Of a DNA stretch of 64,000 nucleotides, positions 52,135 to 60,600 are shown piece by piece. A program made the position numbers and the translations under genes. Position 1 is the stretch's first letter, and every line of letters begins with the position of its first letter. Under the pieces are notes generated by a model. That model was not told the DNA's origin. It made no database searches and was given only the letters and a program-made list of their open reading frames with translations. Source of the DNA: Bifidobacterium cuniculi (GTDB lineage Bacteria; Actinomycetota; Actinomycetes; Actinomycetales; Bifidobacteriaceae); contig NZ_JGYV01000011.1 of NCBI RefSeq assembly GCF_000741575.1, positions 19,821 through 83,820 of the forward strand, in the 5' to 3' direction.

Positions 52135-54060
52135 ATGTCCACCACGTCAACCACCACCACACCAGCACCCGTCACCACACCGAACCACGGCTTCGTCGCC
52201 GTGGCCACCATCTGTCCGGCGAGCGCCGTCGCCGACCCGGTACGCAACGCCGACCTGTGCTACGAACAGCTGCAGCGCGCAGCAAAGCTCGGCGCGAAGG
52301 TCGTCGCCTTCCCGGAGGTCACGCTCACCTCGTACATCGCCGACGACCTGCTGTACCACGAGATCCTGCTCGACACCGCAGAGCGCGAACTCGGCCGCCT
52401 CGTGGAGCGTACCGCCGACCTCGACGTCCTGTTCTCCGTCGGCATCCCGCTGTGCATCAACGGGAAGATCTACAACACGCTGGCCGTGTGCCACCGCGGC
52501 CGCATCCTCGGCGTCGTGCCGAAGACCTTCATCCCCACCTACGGCGTCGACTTCGAGGGCCGCTGGTTCCACCCCGGCCCACAGGACGTCACGGAGATCA
52601 CCGTGGCCGGCCAGGAGCATGTCCCGTTCGGCTCGCACCAGGTGTTCCGCTGCCGTCAGCTGCCGCAGCTGTGCGTCGGCTACGAGATCTGCGAGGACAT
52701 CTGGTCGCCAGAACCGCCGTCGATCAAGCTCGCACTGGCCGGCGCGACGGTCATCTGCAACGGCTCCGCCTCGAACGCGTCCCTGTCGAAGCCGTCATAC
52801 CGCCGTTCCCTCATCGCCGGGCAAAGCGCGCGCCTCCTATGCTGCTACGCGTACTGCAGCTCCGGCCAGGGCGACTCCACCGGCGACGTGACCGTGGGCG
52901 GCCAGCTCATCGTCGCGGAAAACGGCGACATCCTCGCACAGGCCGGCCCCTTCGGCGACGACCTGGCCATCGCGGACATCGACGTCGAGTCGCTGTGGGC
53001 CGCCCGCCGCTCCATGAGCTCGTTCATCGTGGCGCCGAGCGCGCAGGCTGCCGGCTACCACGAGACACTGTTCGACATGGGCTTCCCTGAACACGACCTC
53101 AGGCGGCCCGTTTCCCGTACCCCCTTCGTGCCCGCGCAGGCGGACGACCTGCGCGATAGCTGCAACCTCGTCATCGCCATGCAGGCACACGGGCTACTTG
53201 CGCGCATCGCCAGCCAGGACGCCACGCACGTCGCCGTCGACACCACGCAAGGCGCACCGCTGGACTCCGCGCTCGCCATCGTTGCGGCGAGCGCGCTCAC
53301 GCAGCTCGAGACTGCCGCCTCCCCGGACGTGTACGTGTGCGTGAACGCCGACGAGTCCGACGGGACCGCGCAGATGATGGCCGCGCTCGCGCACGCGCTC
53401 GGCCTGCCGACGGCCACGCTGGCCGAGGAGACGAAGCTGCCGGCGAGTGTGGAGGTCGAGCAGCAGCCGCTCGACCCGACGATTTCGCTGTCCGACATCG
53501 TCACCGACGCCTCCTGGGTGCTCGTCAACCCGTGCGACATGACGCAGCTCGCGCTCGGACTGGCGGAGTTCCCCTTCGACATCGCGCGCCAGTACGGCGT
53601 CAATAGCCAGGTCGCCCGCACGATGGTGCCCGAGATCCTGCGGTTCGTGGAGAACCACTGGCCGCAGGACGGACTGGAGGATGCGCTCGACCCGATCCTC
53701 GCGCTCCCCGACGACCTGCGCGTTCCCGAGCATGACGCGGCGGCCGCGAACTTCGGCACGGAGCTGGCGCCCACCGTCGTGCTCGACTTCTACCTCGACG
53801 GCTTCCTGCGCGCCGGCTACCGCCCGGCAAAACTGTTTGCGCTGGCCCGGCAGGCGTTCGCCGGCACGTATACGGACCGTCAGCTGATCGACTGGATGGA
53901 GTCGTTCTACGGTCGGTTCTTCGCCGCGCAGTTCATGCACCATGCGCTGCCCGACGGTCCGCGCATGGGCAGTGCGGGGCTGGACCTGCGCGACGGCTCG
54001 ATGATGCCGCCATACGCGCAGCCGTCGCTGTGGCTGGACGAGGTGCGGAGCCTGCGCTAG
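52135..54060 (+). CDS. NadE-like protein: intact nitrilase domain, degenerate NAD synthetase domain
   Basis: 641 residues from ATG 52135 (GGAAGGGG upstream). The N-terminal glutaminase/nitrilase domain (about 18-310) has the triad Glu in AFPEVTLTSY, Lys in VPKTFIPTYG and Cys in GYEICEDIWSPEPPS. The C-terminal part aligns with glutamine-dependent NAD synthetase but is short. The PP-loop SGGLDS is replaced by QGAPLDS in DTTQGAPLDSALAIV, and the ATP/NaAD-binding GTGDLSELALG is NPCDMTQLALG. It therefore probably keeps amidase activity but not NAD synthesis. The canonical nadE should be elsewhere. Confidence 0.75.
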   Translation: MSTTSTTTTPAPVTTPNHGFVAVATICPASAVADPVRNADLCYEQLQRAAKLGAKVVAFPEVTLTSYIADDLLYHEILLDTAERELGRLVERTADLDVLFSVGIPLCINGKIYNTLAVCHRGRILGVVPKTFIPTYGVDFEGRWFHPGPQDVTEITVAGQEHVPFGSHQVFRCRQLPQLCVGYEICEDIWSPEPPSIKLALAGATVICNGSASNASLSKPSYRRSLIAGQSARLLCCYAYCSSGQGDSTGDVTVGGQLIVAENGDILAQAGPFGDDLAIADIDVESLWAARRSMSSFIVAPSAQAAGYHETLFDMGFPEHDLRRPVSRTPFVPAQADDLRDSCNLVIAMQAHGLLARIASQDATHVAVDTTQGAPLDSALAIVAASALTQLETAASPDVYVCVNADESDGTAQMMAALAHALGLPTATLAEETKLPASVEVEQQPLDPTISLSDIVTDASWVLVNPCDMTQLALGLAEFPFDIARQYGVNSQVARTMVPEILRFVENHWPQDGLEDALDPILALPDDLRVPEHDAAAANFGTELAPTVVLDFYLDGFLRAGYRPAKLFALARQAFAGTYTDRQLIDWMESFYGRFFAAQFMHHALPDGPRMGSAGLDLRDGSMMPPYAQPSLWLDEVRSLR

Positions 54061-54146
54061 CTATACGGCCCCTCCTCCGTTGCGGAAACATGCGAACATG
54101 TCAGGATGCGTCATCTGCCGGCGAGGCACGGTGCACCACCGCACAC

Positions 54147-54570
54147 TCAGTACACACGCCGGAATTCCTCGCACACCACCGGCATGATCTCGTCGAATGC
54201 CAGTCCGGCTTCCTGCAGTTCCTGCGCAAAGAAACGCTCATGCACCTGGCGCCAGTGGCCCAGCGTCCGGTCGCCCTCCCCTTCCCTGTACGCGTGGGAT
54301 GCCGGTACCTCGCGGAATGGCATCACCGTCACCTTCACGGTCTGCACGATGCACACGGCGTTGCCTTGCGAGTCGAGGACCACGCCGTAGGCGCCCACGC
54401 GAGGCAATGGCTCCCCTTCCAGGTCGTAGAGCGGATAGGCCGAACTCGTCGCCGTCTTCACGTCGGCAAGCCAAGCGGGCCAGTTCGTCGGTGTCCGCAT
54501 CATCCGCGAACCGCCACGCCTCCCAGTCGCCATCCAGGCCGGATCGTTCCCATAGTTCATCTGCCGTCAT
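54147..54570 (-). pseudogene. ASCH-domain protein, frameshifted
   Basis: From ATG 54570 it reads TADELWERSGLDGDWEAWRFADDADTDELARL. In another frame, after an indel at about 54465-54480, it continues ADVKTATSSAYPLYDLEGEPLPRVGAYGVVLD and AYREGEGDRTLGHWRQVHERFF. That is the ASCH family (probable RNA- or nucleoside-binding hydrolase). Restored length is about 140 residues. The C-terminus VVCEEFRRVY is typical. As written it encodes no full product. Confidence 0.75.
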
Positions 54571-54667
54571 GCCCATGCCAACCATCATGCCTCATCCCAT
54601 AGCATCGGCGCAGGATCCGATGCCGTGCCGCACGATGCACGGGCCGCCGACCGATGTCCGTGAGGGC

Positions 54668-54811
54668 TCTGAACACCCCAGATTGGCTTCGGAGAGTCGT
54701 TTTTCGGGGGTATGGCCAGGTATGGGTGTTGGAAAATGGCCATTTTCCAACACCCATACCTGGCCATACCCCCGGAAAACGACTCTCCGAAGCCAATCTG
54801 GGGTGTTCAGA
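54668..54811. repeat. 144-bp near-perfect palindrome without spacer
   Basis: The arms 54668-54739 and 54740-54811 are reverse complements with one mismatch (within the CGGGGG/CCCCCG segment), and the centre is AAAATGGCCATTTT. It is non-coding and sits between the ASCH remnant and an SDR gene. Long palindromes without spacer are usually unstable, so its presence is notable. Confidence 0.93.
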
Positions 54812-54856
54812 CCTTCCCGGCATCGAATCGGTCAGCCAACGACTGCCGCCCGTGCA

Positions 54857-55642
54857 TCAGCGGTACTGCATACCGCCGTCGACGATGATCGTCTGGCCGG
54901 TCACGTAGTCCGCGTTGTCGCTGGCGAGGAAGGAAACCGCACCGGCCACGTCGCGCGGCACCTCGCAGCGGCCCAGGGCGATGGTATCCACCATGTCCTT
55001 GAAGTTCTGTCCGATCGGCTTGCCGTTGATCTTGCTCATCTCTTCGTCGATGTAGTCCCACATCGGGGTGTCGACGATGCCGGGGGCGTAGCCGTTGACG
55101 GTGATGTTCTTCGGTGCGAGTTCCTTGGCGGCGGCCTGGGTGAGGGCGCGCACGCCGAACTTGGTGGAGGAGTACGCGGCCAGTATCGGGAAGCCTTCGA
55201 AGCCTGCGATGGACGAGGCGGAGATGATCTTGCCCTTCTCCTTGCCGAGTTCCTCGAACTTGGCGGCTGCGGCCTGGATGCCGAAGACCACGCTGAAGAG
55301 GTTGATGTGCACGATCTGGTCGAGCTGTTCGGGGGTGATCTCCATGAAGGGGACGACCTGGCAGATGCCGGCATTGTTGACCATGACGTCCAGGGTGCCC
55401 AGCTCGGCCACCGTGTCGTCGACCAGGCCGAAGACTTGGTCATGGTCGGAGACGTCGGTCGAGCGGAAGAACGCCTTGCGGCCCAGCGCCTCGATCTCGT
55501 CGAGGGTCTTCCGTGCTTCTTCATGCTGTGATTCAAGGTCTGCGACGGCGATGTCGAAACCGTCCTCGGCAAGCTTGACGGCAATGCCGCGGCCGATGCC
55601 GCGGGCCGCGCCGGTGACGATGGCTACACGCTGTTCAACCAT
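54857..55642 (-). CDS. SDR oxidoreductase, acetoin/butanediol dehydrogenase type
   Basis: 261 residues from ATG 55642. NAD(H)-binding TGAARGIGRGIA, NNAG in VMVNNAGICQVVPF, active site S..Y..K in SASSIAGFEGFPILAAYSSTKFGVRA, and the C-terminal VTGQTIIVDGGMQYR. It is close in pattern to diacetyl (acetoin) reductases / meso-2,3-butanediol dehydrogenases (BudC-type), including the segment MWDYIDEEMSKINGKPIG. The exact substrate is inferred. It is monocistronic, downstream of an intergenic region and convergent with the palindrome side. Confidence 0.82.
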   Translation of the reverse strand: MVEQRVAIVTGAARGIGRGIAVKLAEDGFDIAVADLESQHEEARKTLDEIEALGRKAFFRSTDVSDHDQVFGLVDDTVAELGTLDVMVNNAGICQVVPFMEITPEQLDQIVHINLFSVVFGIQAAAAKFEELGKEKGKIISASSIAGFEGFPILAAYSSTKFGVRALTQAAAKELAPKNITVNGYAPGIVDTPMWDYIDEEMSKINGKPIGQNFKDMVDTIALGRCEVPRDVAGAVSFLASDNADYVTGQTIIVDGGMQYR

Positions 55643-56088
55643 ATCGATACCTACTTTCCCGCGACGCACAACGGGCACCGTTGCCCGTGGGGAATGCGCC
55701 GTGCGGTTGGGGTTCATTGTAGCGTAGATGGGGCGGGACGGAAATGGGCAGGTGGGAGTGTTGCGGGCGGGAACGGGGCAACAGGGGCGGCGCCGCTGCG
55801 TTACATCCCGACCAGGCCCGCCAAGGCGGTTCGTCCCCGAACATCCCTTGAGCGGGGCGGTTACGGGAGACGCCTTTCACCACGTCCCCCCATCTTCCGC
55901 TCATCCTGCTGCCCTCCCTTCCTCGTCCTCTTCGCCATCCAGCCCATGTCCCCATGGACCCAATGAGGCAAGGCCCTCTGCTGAATACATTCACGAAGTA
56001 TCAGCGAATATATCAAATTCATATATTTGATATGGATCACGCATGGACATAGGCTTGCAAAAAACTTGCGTATGAAAGGAAGTCTGCC
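55643..56088. other. Divergent intergenic region
   Basis: Between two divergently transcribed SDR genes. It has no gene; GC-rich poly-Pro-like frames are artefacts. It holds the operator-like palindrome at 56010-56033 near the second SDR. Confidence 0.5.
56010..56033. promoter_or_regulatory. Operator-like palindrome upstream of SDR gene
   Basis: ATATCAAAT (56010-56018) and ATTTGATAT (56025-56033) form a perfect 9-bp inverted repeat with a 6-bp centre, 56 bp before the SDR start. This geometry is typical of a dimeric repressor site. The region is AT-rich compared with the rest. Confidence 0.6.
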
Positions 56089-56823
56089 ATGTCGATACAG
56101 GACAAGGTCGTCATCGTCACCGGTGCCTCGAGCGGAATCGGGGCGGCCACCACGCGGATCCTCGCCAGGCAGGGAGCGAAGCTCATCACGGTCGCACGGC
56201 GAAGGGATCGCCTCGAGGCAATCAGGAACGAGTTGCCCGATGCCGACATCCGTATCGCCGAAGCCGACGTGACCGACCCCGACGCCATGAAAGAGGTCGC
56301 CGTGATGGCCCTGGATGCGCACGGCCGCATCGACGCGCTCTACAACAACGCGGGGATCATGCCCATCAACGCGCTCTCGCAGTTCGCCCACGACGAATGG
56401 CGCAGGACGCTTGACGTGAACGTGATGGGCGTGCTCAACGGCATCTCGGCGGTGTTGCCTGCCATGATCGAGCAGAAGAGCGGCCACATCATCGCGACCG
56501 ATTCCGTGCTCGGCCATGTGGTGGTTCCCGACCTTGCGGTGTATTGCGGCACGAAGTTCGCCATCCGGGCGATCATGGAGGGACTGCGCCAGGAACAGCA
56601 CGGGAACGGGATCAAGACATCGATCGTGTCCCCCGGCGTCGTGAGGACGGAGATATTCAATTCGACGAGCAACAGCGCGCACCGCCAGGAACAGATCGAA
56701 ACCGAGGAAGCAATCGGCCTCGACCCCGAACAGGTCGCCCGCGCCGTGGCATTCGCACTCGACGCGCCGGCGGATGTCGACGTGAACGAGATCGTCGTCC
56801 GCCCCCTTGCACAGCCCATGTAA
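56089..56823 (+). CDS. SDR-family oxidoreductase
   Basis: 244 residues. TGASSGIGAATTRIL for NAD(P) binding, with ARRRDR after beta-2 favouring NADP. NNAG in LYNNAGIMPINAL, catalytic S and YCGTK in ATDSVLGHVVVPDLAVYCGTKFAIRA, and SPGVVRTEIFNS. It resembles the classical SDRs annotated as clavaldehyde- or serine-dehydrogenase-like (YdfG group). The substrate is unknown. GAAAGGAAG precedes ATG 56089. It is followed by a strong bidirectional terminator. Confidence 0.83.
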   Translation: MSIQDKVVIVTGASSGIGAATTRILARQGAKLITVARRRDRLEAIRNELPDADIRIAEADVTDPDAMKEVAVMALDAHGRIDALYNNAGIMPINALSQFAHDEWRRTLDVNVMGVLNGISAVLPAMIEQKSGHIIATDSVLGHVVVPDLAVYCGTKFAIRAIMEGLRQEQHGNGIKTSIVSPGVVRTEIFNSTSNSAHRQEQIETEEAIGLDPEQVARAVAFALDAPADVDVNEIVVRPLAQPM

Positions 56824-56843
56824 CCGTCCGAATCGGGAAAGAC

Positions 56844-56887
56844 CGGTGCGTCCGGGTCATGTCACGAGACATGGTCCGGACGCACCG
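56844..56887. terminator. Bidirectional terminator
   Basis: CGGTGCGTCCGG (56844-56855) pairs with CCGGACGCACCG (56876-56887), and inside CATGTC pairs with GACATG around ACGA. It lies between the convergent SDR and lipoprotein genes. Confidence 0.8.
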
Positions 56888-56942
56888 TCGGCCCTCAGCA
56901 CCGCCTACGCCGGGATGCACGCGCTCGAGTGGTTCCCCGCCC

Positions 56943-57518
56943 TCATTCCTTGACGCTGAAGGAGACCTTGGCGGAGTCAAGGTCGCCGAAGAAACTGACG
57001 TCCCCATCGATATGGCCGATCGGCTGCTGCTCGAAGATCTCGCCGTTCTGCCGGTACAGGAAGACGAGGCTTCCCATCGGCGGCCAATAGGAGATGTCTC
57101 CGACCTCATAGCCACGGTCCCGCGCATCGTCCACCGGCAGGGCGCCATGGCCATAGCGATGACACATCTCCCGCGAGTAGAGGTTGTCCATGGTGATGGT
57201 GAAGGGCATGCGGGCGATGAGTGCACGCGTGGTGGCGTTGTCCTCAAACGTCGCATTCAATTTCCGCGATTCGTTGACGGTTATTTCGATGTGCGTTGTC
57301 TTGTCCACGTCCGCATCTTTCTCTTCCTGTCCATGCCGGATATTCTGGTCATGCTGGGCGGCGCCGTCACCGCTGCCTGGCGTTGCCGCCGTCGGCACAT
57401 CGGTTCTCCCCGTGCATGAACCGAGGAAAAGCGACATCGCGACGACGACGCTGACAAGCACGGCGGTCACCTTGGTCGGTTTTTCATGTGACGACACCAT
57501 TCCTCCATTGCCACTCAT
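56943..57518 (-). CDS. Lipoprotein with cyclophilin-like domain
   Basis: 191 residues from ATG 57518, overlapping the DUF3737 stop (ATGA). The signal peptide ends in the lipobox LFLGSC, so it is lipid-anchored outside the membrane. After a polar linker, a cyclophilin-like fold domain (about 75-191) follows: IEITVNESRKLNATFEDNATTRALIARMPFTITMDN, YEVGDISYWPPMGSLVFLYRQ, and IGHIDGDVSFF. Many relatives of this domain family accompany oxidoreductases in gut bacteria, with no known activity. Confidence 0.75.
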   Translation of the reverse strand: MSGNGGMVSSHEKPTKVTAVLVSVVVAMSLFLGSCTGRTDVPTAATPGSGDGAAQHDQNIRHGQEEKDADVDKTTHIEITVNESRKLNATFEDNATTRALIARMPFTITMDNLYSREMCHRYGHGALPVDDARDRGYEVGDISYWPPMGSLVFLYRQNGEIFEQQPIGHIDGDVSFFGDLDSAKVSFSVKE

Positions 57519-58381
57519 GCGGCATCCCCGTCGGCCGGGGAACCGTTCCGCCGTTCGATGACGCACTTGCTCCTCGGGTCGTCGACGATCAGTTCGCCGA
57601 TGCCTTGTGCCTGGATTCGTCCGGAATACGGATTCTTCACGCTGTCGATGGTCGAGAGCACGGTCGCGTCCACATCGGACTTCTCGAAGCACAGGTCGGT
57701 GTCTTCCATGACGCAGTCCACGAGCTTGAGGCCCTTGCAGTAGCAGAAGGGCTGCGTGCCCTTGATGGTGCAGTTGACGAGCGTGAGGTTCTCGGAGTAC
57801 CACGCCAGGTACTCCCCTTCGAGCACGGTGTCGCGCACGGTCACGTCCCGGGAGTGCCAGAACGCGTCCTTGGTGTCCAGTCGCGAGTTCTCGATGGTGC
57901 CGCCGTCCACGTACTGGAAGGAGTACTTGCCGCGGAACGTCACGTCGCGCAGCCGTATGTCCGAGGAGCGCATGAGGAAGTATTCGCTTTCCGCCGTGCA
58001 CGATTCCAGGGAAATGCCGTCCACCGACCAGCCGAACTCGGGGGAGACGATGTCACACCCCCTCAGCCGCACGTCCGCACATTCGCGCAGTGCCTTGATG
58101 CCGTTCATCGTGGTGTCGGATATCTCGACGTCCCGGCAGTACCAGAGCGCCGCACGGCACAGGTCGGTCATGTCGCAGTCCTCGATGCGCAGGTGCGTGT
58201 TATGCCAGAAGGGGTACCGTAGGTTGAAGCGGCAGCGGATCGCTTCCACGTCCTCGGACTCCTTGAGGGCACTCTCGCCGTCCGCGGGTCCGTCGAAGTC
58301 GCAGTCGACGATGCACACGTCGCGGCTTCCATAGAGCGCCCGTTCCTCGTCGAAACGTTCGTGTTCGATGACATCCACCAT
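57515..58381 (-). CDS. DUF3737 right-handed beta-helix protein
   Basis: 288 residues built of repeated strands such as SRDVCIVDCDFDG, CRDVEISDTTMNG, SSDIRLRDVTFRG and SENLTLVNCTIKG, i.e. a pectate-lyase-like beta-helix with about 20-residue coils. No signal peptide is seen, so it is cytoplasmic. DUF3737 proteins are common in Bifidobacterium and Firmicutes, with no assigned enzymatic role. It is coupled to the lipoprotein gene behind it. The first 15 residues (VDVIEHERFDEERAL) fit the family start. Confidence 0.82.
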   Translation of the reverse strand: MVDVIEHERFDEERALYGSRDVCIVDCDFDGPADGESALKESEDVEAIRCRFNLRYPFWHNTHLRIEDCDMTDLCRAALWYCRDVEISDTTMNGIKALRECADVRLRGCDIVSPEFGWSVDGISLESCTAESEYFLMRSSDIRLRDVTFRGKYSFQYVDGGTIENSRLDTKDAFWHSRDVTVRDTVLEGEYLAWYSENLTLVNCTIKGTQPFCYCKGLKLVDCVMEDTDLCFEKSDVDATVLSTIDSVKNPYSGRIQAQGIGELIVDDPRSKCVIERRNGSPADGDAA

Positions 58382-58796
58382 CCGTTTTGCCTTCCTCGGT
58401 CCAATGTTGCCGGTCTCTTCGCGTTCATGTCCATCCAGTTCCTGACTGGGCTATGGCCATTATGATGAGGCAAGGATTCAAGTTCAAATGGTTATATGCA
58501 ATGATGTTGCATGCAGAATACGCATGCAACCCGAAAGAGAACGGCTCCGACCCAACCCGTTCGGCACCAGCGACGCCGATACCGATGGACCAGTCGACAG
58601 GACCCGTTCCATCCGGCTTCCTTACGAATCACGGCCGGCCAGCCATTCCATATTCGTTTTCCGCATAAGTTTCCCTCTAGAATCGGTATTTGTATAGCAT
58701 TTCCCCCTCCCCTACCATGGGCAATCAAGAGAAGAACAAGACACACGAACGCCGGGGCACACAGTGGCCCCGCCATGGAAAAGAGGCAACCGAACC
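58382..58796. other. Divergent intergenic region upstream of the aldo/keto reductase
   Basis: It holds the promoters of the DUF3737 and aldo/keto reductase genes. A TTTGTATAGCAT stretch near 58690 may include a -10 for the reductase. No gene or repeat is recognised. Confidence 0.4.
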
Positions 58797-59681
58797 ATGA
58801 AGTACCCGATGCTGTCCGAAACATACACACTGAACAACGGCGTGGAGATCCCGCGCCTCGGCCTGGGCACATGGCTGATCCCGGACAACAAGGCAGCCGA
58901 CGCCGTCACGAGCGCCATCGACCTGGGGTACCGCATGATCGACACCGCACAGGCCTACGGCAACGAGGCCGGTGTGGGCGAAGGCGTACGCTCCAGCGGC
59001 ATCGCCCGCGACCAGCTTTTCGTCACCACGAAGATCGATGCCAGCCACAAGTCCTATGACAGCGCCGCGCAGTCCATCGACGAATCGCTCCAGCTCGCGA
59101 AGTTCGACTACTTCGACATGATCATCATCCACTGCCCGCAACCGTGGGACCAGTTCCGCGGCGAGGACCGCTACTTCGAGCAGAACGTGGAGGTGTGGCG
59201 CGCCCTGGAGGACGCCTACCAGGCCGGCAAGGTGCGCGCGATCGGCGTCTCGAACTTCCTCGCGGACGACCTGCAGAACATCCTCGACCACGCCACGGTC
59301 AAGCCGGCGGTCAACCAGGTGCTGTGCCACGCCGGCAACGTCCCCTTCGGCCTGATCGACACCTGCAGGCAGGCCGACGTGCTGGTGGAGGCCTATTCGC
59401 CGGTGGCCCACGGCGCCGCCCTCGGCAACGGACTGCTCGTCGAGCTTGCGGAGAAGTACGGGGTGAGCGTCGCGCAGCTGTGCATCCGCTATGTGCTGCA
59501 GCTCGGCTGCGTGGCCCTGCCGAAGACCGCCAACCCGCAGCACATGGCGCAGAACGCCGACGTGGCCGGCTTCGAGATCAGCCACGAGGACATGGAGCGC
59601 ATCAAGCGCATGCCTGACCTCGACCAGTACGGCGAGGACGGCTTCTTCCCTGTCTTCGCGAAGTCCGACAGCGCGCGCTGA
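58797..59681 (+). CDS. Aldo/keto reductase
   Basis: 294 residues. The AKR tetrad is present: Asp and Tyr in YRMIDTAQAYGNEAG, Lys in FVTTKIDASH, and His in MIIIHCPQPW. Further AKR signatures are VRAIGVSNFLADDLQNIL and the C-terminal VALPKTANPQHMAQNADVAGF. It is NADPH-dependent by family. The closest pattern is 2,5-diketo-gluconate reductase / AKR5-like enzymes of Gram-positives. The substrate is unknown. It is a single gene, followed 21 bases later by the convergent ACT-domain gene. Confidence 0.87.
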   Translation: MKYPMLSETYTLNNGVEIPRLGLGTWLIPDNKAADAVTSAIDLGYRMIDTAQAYGNEAGVGEGVRSSGIARDQLFVTTKIDASHKSYDSAAQSIDESLQLAKFDYFDMIIIHCPQPWDQFRGEDRYFEQNVEVWRALEDAYQAGKVRAIGVSNFLADDLQNILDHATVKPAVNQVLCHAGNVPFGLIDTCRQADVLVEAYSPVAHGAALGNGLLVELAEKYGVSVAQLCIRYVLQLGCVALPKTANPQHMAQNADVAGFEISHEDMERIKRMPDLDQYGEDGFFPVFAKSDSAR

Positions 59682-59702
59682 GCGTCGACTGACGCAGGGC
59701 CG

Positions 59703-60110
59703 TCACGACTGCGGGGCGCCGACCTTATAGCCGGCGTCCCGCAGCACGTCCAGCGCCCGTTCGAAGTCGGCGGCGTGGGTGAGCACATAGTCGGTGTTGT
59801 AGGTGGAGATGGCGAAGATGCCGATGCCGGCATCGGCCAGCAGGGCACTGATGCGCGAGAGGATGCCGATAAGCGAGAAGTCGAGTTCGCCGCGGATGCG
59901 CATCGCACGCCAGCCGTCGTCGCGTGCCACGGTGTCCGCAGGCACCACGTCGGTCGGGCACACCAGCGAGCGCTCCTCGTCAGTACGTCCGATGAAGCAG
60001 AATTCGGTGTCGAGGTCCACGCCGGAGTAGTCCCGCACCTTGCAGACGGACAATGGTACGGATATGGGATCGATGGTCAAGTGGCGCCTCACTTTCCTGC
60101 ACGCTTGCAC
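59703..60110 (-). CDS. ACT-domain protein (CASTOR/ACT_7 type)
   Basis: 135 residues. The C-terminal ACT domain has LDFSLIGILSRISALLADAGIGIFAISTYNTDYVLTHAADFERALDVLRDAGY. Before it, LVCPTDVVPADTVARDDGWRAMRI fits the family's first half. Such proteins are thought to bind amino acids and regulate metabolism. No catalytic domain is present. ATG 60110 is given; TTG ten codons downstream (LTIDPISVPLSV) with GTGAGG before it may be the real start. Confidence 0.8.
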   Translation of the reverse strand: MQACRKVRRHLTIDPISVPLSVCKVRDYSGVDLDTEFCFIGRTDEERSLVCPTDVVPADTVARDDGWRAMRIRGELDFSLIGILSRISALLADAGIGIFAISTYNTDYVLTHAADFERALDVLRDAGYKVGAPQS

Positions 60111-60229
60111 GTCACGTCACGGGCGATTCCAATCCATCGTATACCGGTGCTTCACACCCATGCCCTTGCCTTACGCCGGGAGGCGCCCCCATATGTTTCG
60201 TCGACGTATTTCATGCCGACATCGGGCAG

Positions 60230-60473
60230 CTATCTGCCTTAAGTGAGGAAATCCGGCCGTTTTCAGAGGTCTATCTGCCTTAAGTGCGGTTCAGGATCCT
60301 GCATCCTCCTTGTGTCAAAGCCGTTTATACAGCAAACAAAGACCTCGGAGCGTGAACAATGAAACCATTTCGAGAAAAACAATTGATTTCATAAAAACAT
60401 ACTGAGGTGAGAACCGCACTTAAGGCAGATAGACTCCCGAGAATGCCCTCAAAACCACACTTAGGCGAGATAG
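60230..60473. repeat. 244-bp four-repeat inverted element, copy 2
   Basis: Repeats at 60230-60248 (CTATCTGCCTTAAGTGAGG), 60271-60289 (CTATCTGCCTTAAGTGCGG), inverted 60414-60432, and inverted degenerate 60455-60473, each pair 41 bp apart. Total length (244) and inner distance (124) equal copy 1 at 49810-50053, although the intervening sequences differ. It is non-coding. Confidence 0.88.
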
Positions 60474-60554
60474 GACGGGCAACCGGGCGAATCCCCGCCT
60501 TGGCAGGCACCTACGGGGCGCCCCGGGACAACACGACAGGCCACGACGCAGCAA

Positions 60555-60586
60555 GAGGGGCCGGCCGCCTGGGCGACCGGCCCCTC
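60555..60586 (-). terminator. Terminator of the nitrilase gene
   Basis: GAGGGGCCGG (60555-60564) pairs with CCGGCCCCTC (60577-60586), 15 bases beyond the stop on the minus strand. Confidence 0.7.
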
Positions 60587-60600
60587 CCCGTCATGTCGGC

